This document shows, piece by piece, positions 45,199 to 53,000 of a stretch of 64,000 bases of DNA. Every line of letters begins with the position of its first letter. Position 1 is the first letter of the stretch. The DNA lies in NCBI GenBank assembly GCA_963714405.1, contig CAVQOH010000006.1, positions 682,001 to 746,000 on the forward strand, given 5' to 3'. Under the pieces are notes generated by a model. It worked only from the letters and a program-made list of their open reading frames with translations, ran no database searches and was not told the origin of the DNA. Source of the stretch: JAZGGS01 sp963714405 (GTDB lineage: Bacteria; Bacteroidota; Ignavibacteria; Ignavibacteriales; Ignavibacteriaceae). Position numbers and translations under genes: made by a program.

Positions 45199-46326
45199 TT
45201 GACTATTGAAAAAGCAATAAAATCGCTGCCAAAAGTGCTTTTGCACGATCACCTGGATGGTGGATTAAGACCACAAACCGTTATAGATTTAGCGAAAGAG
45301 CAGGGGTATAAAAAGCTTCCGAGTCACAATGCCGATGAATTAGCAAAATGGTTCCACCAGGGAGTTTCTGCCGGCAGCCTTGTAGAATTTTTGAAAGGTT
45401 TTGTGCACACCTGCGGGGTTTTGCAAAGCAGGGAAGCTTTGGAAAGAGTTGCCTATGAATTGATGGAAGACATGAAAAATGACGGTGTTTGTTATGTTGA
45501 AATTCGATTCGCTCCTGTTTTCCATACAGAAAAAGGGTTGTACCTTGATGATACAGTTAGAGCAGTACTTGCAGGATTAGAACGAGGGAAAAAAGATTTT
45601 GGGGTTGGTTTTGGTTTGATATTATGCGGAATGAGAAATATGAAAAACACTCTGGAAATTGCTGAGCTCGCTGTCAATTTCCGCTATGAAGGAGTTGTAG
45701 GTTTTGATCTTGCCGGTGAAGAAGGCGGATACCCACCCAAAAATCATATTGATGCTTTCCAATTTATTCAGCGTGCTAATTTTAATATTACGATTCATGC
45801 GGGCGAAGCATTTGGAAAAGAATCTATATGGCAGGCTATACAATGGTGCGGGGCACATAGAATTGGGCATGCTACACATCTTAAAGATGACATTACTCTG
45901 GATAAGGAAGGAAATGTAATTGCATTTGGCGAGCTTGCACAATATATCCTTGATAAACGAATTCCGCTGGAAATCTGTTTACTAAGCAATGTTCATACAG
46001 GTGCAGTAGATAAAATTGAGAGCCATCCTTTCGGAACTTTATTTAAAGAAAAATTCAGGGTTACAATTAATACTGATGACAGGTTGATGAGCAATACAAC
46101 TCTATCAAATGAATTTTTAGTTGCTATAAATAATTTTAATCTGAATCTTGAAGACATTGAAAAAATAACTATCAACTCAATGAAATCAGCATTTATTCCT
46201 TACAGCCAGCGGCTTGATTATATATATAAAGTTATTAAGCCAGGTTTTCAGGAAATTAAGGAAAAGCTGCTTTCACTTAAAAACTTATCGGAGAATGATG
46301 AAAAAGAAGCTATTCACAAATTATAA
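45199..46326 (+). CDS. Adenosine deaminase
   Basis: 375 residues of the amidohydrolase barrel. HDHLDGGLRPQTV near residues 17-29 gives the first zinc pair, ITIHAGEAFG the catalytic Glu region, RIGHATHL the catalytic His and VTINTDDRLMSN the Asp pair. It deaminates adenosine, and adenine or related purines cannot be excluded. The start is TTG 45199 after GAGAGA. It begins a plus-strand group with a small helical gene and urocanase. Confidence 0.9.
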   Translation: MTIEKAIKSLPKVLLHDHLDGGLRPQTVIDLAKEQGYKKLPSHNADELAKWFHQGVSAGSLVEFLKGFVHTCGVLQSREALERVAYELMEDMKNDGVCYVEIRFAPVFHTEKGLYLDDTVRAVLAGLERGKKDFGVGFGLILCGMRNMKNTLEIAELAVNFRYEGVVGFDLAGEEGGYPPKNHIDAFQFIQRANFNITIHAGEAFGKESIWQAIQWCGAHRIGHATHLKDDITLDKEGNVIAFGELAQYILDKRIPLEICLLSNVHTGAVDKIESHPFGTLFKEKFRVTINTDDRLMSNTTLSNEFLVAINNFNLNLEDIEKITINSMKSAFIPYSQRLDYIYKVIKPGFQEIKEKLLSLKNLSENDEKEAIHKL

Positions 46327-46636
46327 TTTGGAGCTTGATAAAAACGAAAAGAAATTACTTGCATCTTTTTGCAAACAGGCATTAAAACAATTTGAGGGAA
46401 ATAACGAATACTTTAAAGAAGCTAAAGCATTCAACTCTGTTTTTACAAAATTAAACTCAGGTGATGAAATAATAAAACTAACCAAAGATGAAAAAACCCG
46501 GATTAGGCATCAACTGAGAGAGAATATAAACCACTTACAAAAAGAAATGAAAAGCAGCTGGTTTATTAAAAAATGGATGGTAAAATCTTTGTACAATCAA
46601 TACAAAAACTTATTTGAAAATCATTTAAAGGGTTAA
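46298..46636 (+). CDS. Small helical protein of unknown function
   Basis: 112 residues from ATG 46298, with the adjacent ATG 46295 as alternative. GGAG is close upstream. It overlaps the end of the deaminase gene by 29 bases. The sequence is highly charged and almost all helix (NEKKLLASFCKQALKQFEG, later FIKKWMVKSLYNQYKNLFE). I do not recognise a family. Tight spacing (4 bp to urocanase) implies one transcript. Confidence 0.5.
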   Translation: MKKKLFTNYNLELDKNEKKLLASFCKQALKQFEGNNEYFKEAKAFNSVFTKLNSGDEIIKLTKDEKTRIRHQLRENINHLQKEMKSSWFIKKWMVKSLYNQYKNLFENHLKG

Positions 46637-46640
46637 AGCT

Positions 46641-48299
46641 TTGGAAAATGTTAAGCGTCAAATAAAAGCACCCGTTGGAACCAAGCTAACCTGTAAGGGA
46701 TGGTTACAGGAAGCAGCAATGCGAATGTTGATGAACAACCTTAATCCTGAAGTTGCAGAAAAACCTGATGAGCTGATAGTTTACGGTGGAAGTGGAAAAG
46801 CTGCAAGGAACTGGGAATGTTATGATGCAATTATAAAATCGCTAAAGGAATTAGAAAATGATGAAACATTAATAGTTCAATCAGGTAAACCAGTCGCAAT
46901 ATTTAAAACTTATCCAAATGCACCTCGTGTTTTAATTTCTAATGCAATGCTTGTTCCCAATTGGGCAACCTGGGATGAGTTTAGAAGGTTGGAAGGATTG
47001 GGATTAACAATGTTTGGGCAGATGACCGCAGGCAGCTGGATTTATATTGGCAGCCAGGGAATTCTGCAAGGTACCTATGAAACTTTTGCTGAATGTGCAA
47101 GGAAATATTTTAATGGTTCTTTAAAAGGTAAATTGATTCTTACTGCAGGACTTGGCGGAATGGGTGGTGCTCAACCTCTTTCAGCTACTATGAGCGGCGC
47201 AGCATTTTTAGGTGTTGAAGTAGATAAGGCAAGAGCACAGAAAAGAGTTGATACGGGTTATCTTGATTACCTCACAGATGATCTTGATGAAGCAATTGAA
47301 AAAGTAATGAACGCAAAAAATAAAGGTGAAGCTTTTTCGGTTGCAATTATCGGCAATGCAGGTGAAGTGCTTCCACAATTATTACAAAAAAATATTATCC
47401 CGGATATATTAACCGATCAGACTTCCGCTCACGATACTTTGAATGGTTATGTCCCTATGGGAATGAGCTTTGAAGATGCGTTAATTCTTAGAAAAGAAAA
47501 ACCCGATGAATATATTAAACTTGCTAAGCAGACTATTGTAAAACATGTGCAGGCAATGCTTGAATTTCAGAAACGCGGTGCAAAAACATTTGATTATGGA
47601 AATAACATTCGCGGTGAAGCTAAAGATAACGGTGTGGAAAATGCATTTGATATTCCCGGTTTTGTACCAGAATTTATAAGACCGCTTTTCTGTGATGGAA
47701 AAGGTCCATTCAGATGGGCTGCGCTATCCGGAGATCCTGAAGATATTTATACTACTGATGAAGCAATAAAGGAAACCTTCCCCGATAATAAATCACTTTG
47801 CAACTGGATTGATCTGGCACAAAAGAAAGTTCATTTCCAGGGATTACCTTCAAGAATTTGCTGGCTTGGATACGGTGAAAGAGCTAAAATGGGTAAAAAA
47901 TTCAACGATCTTGTAGCTTCCGGTAAAATAAAAGCTCCAATTGTAATCGGCAGAGATCATCTTGATTGCGGTTCTGTAGCTTCACCTAACAGAGAAACTG
48001 AAGCAATGAAAGACGGCAGCGATGCAATTGCTGATTGGCCAATCTTAAATGCTTTAATTAACGCTGTTGGCGGCGCAAGCTGGGTTTCAGTTCATCACGG
48101 CGGTGGAGTTGGAATTGGCAATGCCATTCATGCAGGAATGGTTATAGTTGCAGATGGAACAAAGGAAGCTGAAGAAAGACTTGAAAGAGTTTTAACTTAT
48201 GATCCGGGGATGGGTATTGCCAGGCATAGTGATGCAGGGTATGAACAAGCTATAAGCAACGCAAAGAATTGGGGAGTTAAAATTCCAATGATCAAATAA
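46641..48299 (+). CDS. hutU: Urocanate hydratase
   Basis: 552 residues, full length for the family. Conserved features include NAMLVPNWATWDEFRRLE, GQMTAGSWIYIGSQGILQ, TAGLGGMGGAQPLSATM (NAD+ site) and the active-site DHLDCGSVASPNRETEAM. It converts urocanate to imidazolonepropionate in histidine breakdown. The other hut genes are absent here. The start is TTG 46641 after AGGG. It is the third gene in the adenosine deaminase group. Confidence 0.95.
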   Translation: MENVKRQIKAPVGTKLTCKGWLQEAAMRMLMNNLNPEVAEKPDELIVYGGSGKAARNWECYDAIIKSLKELENDETLIVQSGKPVAIFKTYPNAPRVLISNAMLVPNWATWDEFRRLEGLGLTMFGQMTAGSWIYIGSQGILQGTYETFAECARKYFNGSLKGKLILTAGLGGMGGAQPLSATMSGAAFLGVEVDKARAQKRVDTGYLDYLTDDLDEAIEKVMNAKNKGEAFSVAIIGNAGEVLPQLLQKNIIPDILTDQTSAHDTLNGYVPMGMSFEDALILRKEKPDEYIKLAKQTIVKHVQAMLEFQKRGAKTFDYGNNIRGEAKDNGVENAFDIPGFVPEFIRPLFCDGKGPFRWAALSGDPEDIYTTDEAIKETFPDNKSLCNWIDLAQKKVHFQGLPSRICWLGYGERAKMGKKFNDLVASGKIKAPIVIGRDHLDCGSVASPNRETEAMKDGSDAIADWPILNALINAVGGASWVSVHHGGGVGIGNAIHAGMVIVADGTKEAEERLERVLTYDPGMGIARHSDAGYEQAISNAKNWGVKIPMIK

Positions 48300-48319
48300 A
48301 ATTTGAATGGAATGAAATT

Positions 48320-48664
48320 ATGAAATCATCATTAAGAACAATCTCTTTTTCAATTTTCTTTACAATATTAATTTTTGGAAGTTTCGCTCTTGCACAAAGT
48401 GAAGATGAAATAAATGAGGAGGATTGCACATTCAATGGTTTTCCGTTGTACGGAAAAATTCAGTTTGTAGAATCATTCCCCGATTTTACGGTAAAAGTTG
48501 TTGAATCATTTCCTGAAATAAAAATTAAGCTTGTAGATTCTTTTCCGGATGATTGCGGTGAATGGCAAATTGTAGATTCATTCCCTGATGTAAAAATTAA
48601 AATTGTAGAATCATTCCCTGATATAAAAATAAAGTTTGTAGAATCATTCCCCGGTTTACCTTAA
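48320..48664 (+). CDS. Secreted six-repeat protein, probable 7(1) septoil-knot family
   Basis: 114 residues. A signal peptide (about 1-25, ending ALAQ) precedes a short linker, then CTFNGFPLYGKI and six near-identical units of V-[ED]-S-F-P. The serines are at 52, 63, 74, 87, 98 and 109, so spacing is 11-11-13-11-11. Two cysteines (36 and 79) mark the start of each three-repeat half. This pattern matches my recollection of the small family named for a predicted 7(1) knotted backbone. Function unknown, with periplasmic or secreted location. It lies 20 bp after urocanase, with GGAA upstream. Confidence 0.75.
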   Translation: MKSSLRTISFSIFFTILIFGSFALAQSEDEINEEDCTFNGFPLYGKIQFVESFPDFTVKVVESFPEIKIKLVDSFPDDCGEWQIVDSFPDVKIKIVESFPDIKIKFVESFPGLP

Positions 48665-48708
48665 TTTTCTAACCGGTATCACAGCTATTAATTTGAAAGA
48701 GGTATAAA

Positions 48709-49671
48709 ATGAAAGCTAAAGTACTTATTGCAGATAAATTTCCAGATAAATACCTGGATGAATTAAAAAACATGGATGTTGAGGTTGAAAACTCACCAAA
48801 ATTGGGTGAGAAAGATCTTGAAACTACTGCGAAAGATGCAGCAATACTTGTTGTTCGTTCAACTGTTGTAAATGAAACAACAATTAACAATGCAGCTAAT
48901 CTAAAACTTATTATCCGGGCAGGTGCAGGAGTGAATAACATCGCAATTCCTGCAGCAAGCGCAAAAGGTGTTGCCGTTGCAAATTGCCCTGGCAAAAATT
49001 CTGTCGCAGTTGCTGAGCTTGCAATTGGTTTAATGGTTTCACTAGATAGAAGAATTCCTGATAATGTAATTGAATTCAGAGCAGGAAAATGGAACAAGGC
49101 AGAATATTCTAAAGCTGAGGGACTTAAAGGAAAAACTCTGGGAGTTGTTGGCGTTGGAAATATTGGAAGAGAAGTTGCTAAAAGAGCTGCAGCTTTTGAT
49201 ATGAAAGTTTACGGCTACGATATTGTTAGACTGGATGATGTGCAATTGGAATACGTTGACTCAATTGAAGAATTACTTCCAAAATGTGATGTTATTTCAG
49301 TTCATCTTCCCGCAAATGATAAGACAAAGGGAATTTTTAATAAAAACCTGTTTGGCTTGATGAAGCAAAACGCTTTCTTCATAAATACTTCGCGCCACGC
49401 AGTAATTGATGAAGCAGCACTTATTGAAGTAATTAAAGAAAAGAATTTACGTGTAGCTCTTGATGTATTTAAAGATGAACCGGAAGGAAAAACCGGTGAT
49501 GTAAAAACTTCTTTCACTACAAATCCAAATGTTTACGTTACTCATCATATTGGAGCATCTACAGAGCAGGCACAGAATGCCGTAGCAGAAGAAACAATAA
49601 AGATTATAAAGAATTTTGTTGATGGCGGAAATGTTCTAAATTGCGTGAATGAAAAAGACCTGGCAGGTTAA
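48709..49671 (+). CDS. D-3-phosphoglycerate dehydrogenase-like 2-hydroxyacid dehydrogenase
   Basis: 320 residues with no C-terminal ACT domain. The NAD-binding loop is LGVVGVGNIGREVAKR near residues 144-160. The catalytic Arg is in FINTSRHAVIDE, the Glu in VFKDEPEG and the His in VTHHIGASTEQ. It probably oxidises 3-phosphoglycerate for serine synthesis, but related D-2-hydroxyacids are possible. GAGG precedes the ATG. A hairpin terminator follows. Confidence 0.88.
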   Translation: MKAKVLIADKFPDKYLDELKNMDVEVENSPKLGEKDLETTAKDAAILVVRSTVVNETTINNAANLKLIIRAGAGVNNIAIPAASAKGVAVANCPGKNSVAVAELAIGLMVSLDRRIPDNVIEFRAGKWNKAEYSKAEGLKGKTLGVVGVGNIGREVAKRAAAFDMKVYGYDIVRLDDVQLEYVDSIEELLPKCDVISVHLPANDKTKGIFNKNLFGLMKQNAFFINTSRHAVIDEAALIEVIKEKNLRVALDVFKDEPEGKTGDVKTSFTTNPNVYVTHHIGASTEQAQNAVAEETIKIIKNFVDGGNVLNCVNEKDLAG

Positions 49672-49709
49672 TTGACCTAAATGCTTATAGCATAAGGGTT
49701 TAAAAAGAA

Positions 49710-49730
49710 AGGGACTTTTATTGAGTCCCT
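49710..49730. terminator. Intrinsic terminator between convergent genes
   Basis: AGGGACT (49710-49716) and AGTCCCT (49724-49730) are exact complements around a 7-base loop. A CTTTT tract follows on the plus strand, and A-rich sequence lies on the other side. It can serve the dehydrogenase gene on the plus strand and the minus-strand gene ending at 49737. Confidence 0.8.
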
Positions 49731-49736
49731 CTTTTA

Positions 49737-50489
49737 TCAAACAAACTTAATATCAATCATATCTTTTATAATTCCGTGGTAGAAAGGCAAGCTAACAATC
49801 TGGCGGATGCCTTCCTTGTCGTGCTCATCAAAATTGTAGATTACAGTTGGAAGCTTTTCTTTTATAAAGGATTTTGTTTCGTCATAAAAACTGCCGGGAA
49901 TTTCTATATTCTTTACATCAACATTTTTTATTACTTCTGAAAATTTTGCAGAAAATTTTTTCAGATTTTTTTCATCTCCAGAAGCAAAAACATAATTTAC
50001 AAATGGTGCTGAAATTAACTCTATTATTTCTTCTGCAAAGCTTATTCCATTTTTATATTTTTCATCAGTAAAATTTTTATCCCCGGTTAAAATATGGTTT
50101 GAAGAAATGAGTTCTTTATCATTTAAAGCAATATTCATTTTAAAATTTAGTTCATAATTTTCTTTAAAAAATATTAACCCTATAATTGCTTCAATTGTTG
50201 AAATATCTCCTGCTATTTTGAAGTTCAAATCATTTTCATCATTTGAGTTATAATAGATATAAGAATTGCAGAGTGATTCTGTAAATGAAATTCCAAAACT
50301 GGATGAAATAAAAAATTCCTTATTAGTAATAATATCCGAAACAGGCATTAGTGCCAGAGAGACAGGATTCTTCCTTATTTCCAAGGAAAGTGATGCAGAT
50401 TCTTTAAAGGTAATTAATTTTTTATCCTCATCAGGCAGATTGTTATAGATAATTTTTGAAAAGATATTATCAGGAAAAAAGATTTTCAT
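49737..50489 (-). CDS. Possible MqnA-like periplasmic-binding-fold protein
   Basis: 250 residues from ATG 50489. The longer frame would run back through the rplS terminator. The pattern VSLALMPVSDIITNKEFFIS followed by GISFTESLCNSYIYY resembles the opening of MqnA-type menaquinone enzymes and other periplasmic-binding-like folds, but the match is loose. The rest is alpha/beta without clear motifs. No menaquinone genes are nearby. It is the last gene on this strand after rplS, beyond a terminator. Confidence 0.35.
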   Translation of the reverse strand: MKIFFPDNIFSKIIYNNLPDEDKKLITFKESASLSLEIRKNPVSLALMPVSDIITNKEFFISSSFGISFTESLCNSYIYYNSNDENDLNFKIAGDISTIEAIIGLIFFKENYELNFKMNIALNDKELISSNHILTGDKNFTDEKYKNGISFAEEIIELISAPFVNYVFASGDEKNLKKFSAKFSEVIKNVDVKNIEIPGSFYDETKSFIKEKLPTVIYNFDEHDKEGIRQIVSLPFYHGIIKDMIDIKFV

Positions 50490-50507
50490 TATTTTAAAAA
50501 TAAAAAA

Positions 50508-50526
50508 GCCCCGCTTTAAGCAGGGC
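50508..50526 (-). terminator. Strong intrinsic terminator after rplS
   Basis: On the minus strand GCCC-T-GCTTAAAGC-G-GGGC forms a GC-rich hairpin directly followed by TTTTTTATTTTT. It lies 12 bp past the rplS stop and ends the rpsP-to-rplS ribosomal unit. Confidence 0.9.
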
Positions 50527-50538
50527 ATTTTTAATCCT

Positions 50539-50883
50539 TTACGATTTTTTGGTTTTTATCCGGGCAGCTTTACCGGAAAGGTTACGCAGGTAATAAAGTT
50601 TAGCTCTTCTTACATTACCTTGTTTAAGCAAGTCAATCTTTGCTATTTTCGGTGAGCTAAAATGAAATATTCTTTCCACTCCAACACCGCTGGAAATTTT
50701 ACGCACGGTAAAAGTTTTATTTGCACCCGCACCTCGTATGCTAATTACATCGCCTTCGAAGGGCTGTATTCTTTCTTTATCACCTTCAATTACGCGTACA
50801 TGCACCTTTATGTGATCTCCAGAATTAAATTTTGGCAGATCGGTTCTAATTTGATCCTGCAATATATTATTTAAATCGCTCAT
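50539..50883 (-). CDS. rplS: 50S ribosomal protein L19
   Basis: 114 residues, normal bL19 length. Conserved segments include FNSGDHIKVHVRVIEGDKER, FTVRKISSGVGVERIFHFSS and KLYYLRNLSGKAARIK. It sits at the subunit interface of the large subunit. It is 11 bp after trmD, in the classic rpsP-rimM-trmD-rplS order. Confidence 0.97.
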   Translation of the reverse strand: MSDLNNILQDQIRTDLPKFNSGDHIKVHVRVIEGDKERIQPFEGDVISIRGAGANKTFTVRKISSGVGVERIFHFSSPKIAKIDLLKQGNVRRAKLYYLRNLSGKAARIKTKKS

Positions 50884-50894
50884 CGCTTTCTCCG

Positions 50895-51572
50895 CTATTT
50901 ATTATATTCACGCCATTTTTCAGTTAAAATTTTAGATTGTGTTTTTTTCCACAATTTAATTTCTTTATCATTACCAGAAAGTAAAACTTCAGGAACTTTC
51001 ATTCCCCTGTATTCTGCAGGTCTTGTATAATAAGGTGCTTCTACAGTTTCACCATCCTGGAAAGAATCATCCAAAGCTGCTTCGCTATCGTTTAAAACCC
51101 CTGGAATAACTCTTACAATTGCATCAACAATTATTAATGCAGGAAGTTCACCTCCTGTTAAAACAAAATTACCAATTGATATTTCTAAAGTTGCAAACTT
51201 TTCTCTTACCCTGTTATCTATCTCTTTATAATGCCCTGCAATAATTAAAATATTTTTTGCAAGTGATAATTTGTTTGCTTCTTTTTGATCAAAAATTTTT
51301 CCTTTTGGAGTAGTAAATATTATGTAATCATATTTACGCTGATCCATTAAACCTTCAATACATTCAAAAAATGGTTCAGGTTTAAGAATCATTCCTGCGC
51401 CGCCGCCAAAAGGCTTATCATCAATTTGCTTATGCTTATCGTGTGCATAATCCCGCAAATTGTGAACAACAATTTCAGTTTTCTTCTTTTCCCGGGCTCT
51501 TTTAAGTATGCTGGTATTAAGTGGACTATTTAAAAGATCAGGTACCGCAGAAATTATATCGATCCTAATCAT
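50895..51572 (-). CDS. trmD: tRNA (guanine-N1)-methyltransferase
   Basis: 225 residues of the trefoil-knot SPOUT family. Diagnostic parts are KPFGGGAGMILKPEPFFE, the SAM-binding IAGHYKEIDNRVRE and IGNFVLTGGELPALIIVDA, then YTRPAEYRGMKVPEVLLSG. It methylates G37 of tRNAs read with G-starting anticodon neighbours. The start codon overlaps the rimM stop region by 8 bases. Confidence 0.96.
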   Translation of the reverse strand: MIRIDIISAVPDLLNSPLNTSILKRAREKKKTEIVVHNLRDYAHDKHKQIDDKPFGGGAGMILKPEPFFECIEGLMDQRKYDYIIFTTPKGKIFDQKEANKLSLAKNILIIAGHYKEIDNRVREKFATLEISIGNFVLTGGELPALIIVDAIVRVIPGVLNDSEAALDDSFQDGETVEAPYYTRPAEYRGMKVPEVLLSGNDKEIKLWKKTQSKILTEKWREYNK

Positions 51573-52077
51573 CGCTTAAATTTAAATCTTCCTTAATTAC
51601 CATTATCTTTTTCCCGATATTGAAGCTTTCAATAATTTCAAGAACAACAGGCAGTAAAATTTCATTTCCATTTTCATCCAAAATACTTATTACATCGTTT
51701 GCAGGCATTTTAAAAACATCGGTAATTTCACCAATAAGTTTATTGTTTTTAAAAACCTTACTGCCAATTAAGTCATCAACAAAAAAGCCAGTTCCTTTAC
51801 TTTTTAAGAAATTTTTATCATCAACAAAAACCTCTCTGCCAATTAGTAATTGCGAATCTCTTTGGCTATCAAAATTAAGAAACTTTATTGAAAGAGAATT
51901 TTTACTCTCCCTAACATTTTCAACAGTAAAGATTTTCTTATCACCCCAAAAATCTATATAGACTTTGTGTAATTTTTTGAATCTTTCGATATTTCCAGTA
52001 TAAGTTTCAACTTTAACAAAACCATCATTCCCAATAAGGGAAGTTATCCTGGCGATCAGATAAAAATCAATACCCAA
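51565..52077 (-). CDS. rimM: 16S rRNA processing protein RimM
   Basis: 170 residues: an N-terminal RimM barrel (DFYLIARITSLIGNDGFVKVE) and a PRC-barrel C-terminal domain (FFVDDLIGSKVFKNNKLIGE, then ENGNEILLPVVLEII). The usual N-terminal G-K-[IV] motif is degenerate. It assists 30S head assembly with S19. It lies 16 bp after khpA. Confidence 0.9.
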   Translation of the reverse strand: MGIDFYLIARITSLIGNDGFVKVETYTGNIERFKKLHKVYIDFWGDKKIFTVENVRESKNSLSIKFLNFDSQRDSQLLIGREVFVDDKNFLKSKGTGFFVDDLIGSKVFKNNKLIGEITDVFKMPANDVISILDENGNEILLPVVLEIIESFNIGKKIMVIKEDLNLSDD

Positions 52078-52093
52078 TATATACTAAGTTTGC

Positions 52094-52327
52094 TTAGTCC
52101 AGGATTTCCAGTATTGCACGTTTACCCTCCTTTGCAGCAATTGCTGTAAGCAGTGTACGCATCGCCTGAGCAGTTTTACCCTGTTTGCCAATAACCTTTC
52201 CTACGTCATCAGCTTGAACTTTTAGCGAGAATACCACCTTTTTGTCCTCCGGAACATTTTCTTCTACTTCCACGCTATCCGGATTGTCCACTAAGTGCCT
52301 CGCAATGAATTCAATGAATTCTTTCAT
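52094..52327 (-). CDS. khpA: KH-domain RNA-binding protein KhpA
   Basis: 77 residues, one KH domain with the RNA-contact loop VIGKQGKTAQAMRTLL. It is the YlqC/KhpA family, which with KhpB affects cell elongation and RNA-binding in Gram-positive bacteria and is often found between rpsP and rimM, as here. GGAGG lies 10 bases before the ATG. Confidence 0.93.
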   Translation of the reverse strand: MKEFIEFIARHLVDNPDSVEVEENVPEDKKVVFSLKVQADDVGKVIGKQGKTAQAMRTLLTAIAAKEGKRAILEILD

Positions 52328-52407
52328 TTGTGGAGCCTCCTATATTAGAGCCGGGAGCATTTAGAACTAACGTACAAAAAAACAAGTAAAAAGAATGCTT
52401 AAAAAGT

Positions 52408-52971
52408 CTATTCCTTTGCTTCTTTTTCTTCAGAAGCTGCGCCCTTCACTTCTGTTGTACTTTCTTCAGAATTTGTTTTTTCTTCCGGCTTAGTATCTTC
52501 TGCGGGTTTCTTCTCTTCAACAACAGTTTCTACGGGTTTTTCTTCAACTGGTTTTACTTCCGTTTTCTTTTCTTCTGTTGTATCTGCAGTTTTTTCCGCA
52601 GCTGATTGTTTCCTAGATTTCTTTTTAACTGATTTCTTTTTTGAACTGGCTTCTTTTAGTTTTTTCCAATTCTCTATTTCAGTTTCAACCTTTTCAGCAT
52701 CCAATCCTTTTTTGCTAAGTTCTCTTTTTAAGGTTATACCTTTTTGTCTTAACAAACTTTTAACTGTGTTAGTAGGTTGTGCACCATTATCCAGCCAATA
52801 AAGCACTCTATCTTCCTTAATTTCCACGGTATGAGGATCTGTCAAGGGATTATAAACCCCAAGTGCTTCCAAAAATTTACCGTCTCTTGGAGATCTTGCA
52901 TCGGCTGCAACAACTTTATAGATAGGTTGCTTTTTCTTTCCCATCCTTCTTAATCTTAGCTTAACTGCCAA
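52408..52971 (-). CDS. rpsP: 30S ribosomal protein S16 with long charged tail
   Basis: 187 residues. The first ~85 form a normal bS16 (MAVKLRLRRMGKKKQPIYKV, then GKFLEALGVYNPLTDP). A basic stretch rich in Lys (KKKSVKKKSRKQ) follows. Then comes a long, disordered Glu/Pro/Thr-rich tail (KPVEEKPVETVVEEKKPAED region) to the end. Such tails occur in some Bacteroidota S16 proteins. The tail's role is unknown. It is 30 bp after ffh on the same strand. Confidence 0.95.
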   Translation of the reverse strand: MAVKLRLRRMGKKKQPIYKVVAADARSPRDGKFLEALGVYNPLTDPHTVEIKEDRVLYWLDNGAQPTNTVKSLLRQKGITLKRELSKKGLDAEKVETEIENWKKLKEASSKKKSVKKKSRKQSAAEKTADTTEEKKTEVKPVEEKPVETVVEEKKPAEDTKPEEKTNSEESTTEVKGAASEEKEAKE

Positions 52972-53000
52972 CTAATTATCCTCCTGGTTTTATTCTTTAT

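Noticed and set aside
45340..46175. Several minus-strand frames opposite adenosine deaminase
   Set aside because: They mirror the codons of a well-supported enzyme gene and carry no family features.
48463..48660. Tandem DNA repeat, possible CRISPR-like array
   Set aside because: The repeat is a coding repeat of about 33 bases with silent variation in a clear ORF and no unique spacers.
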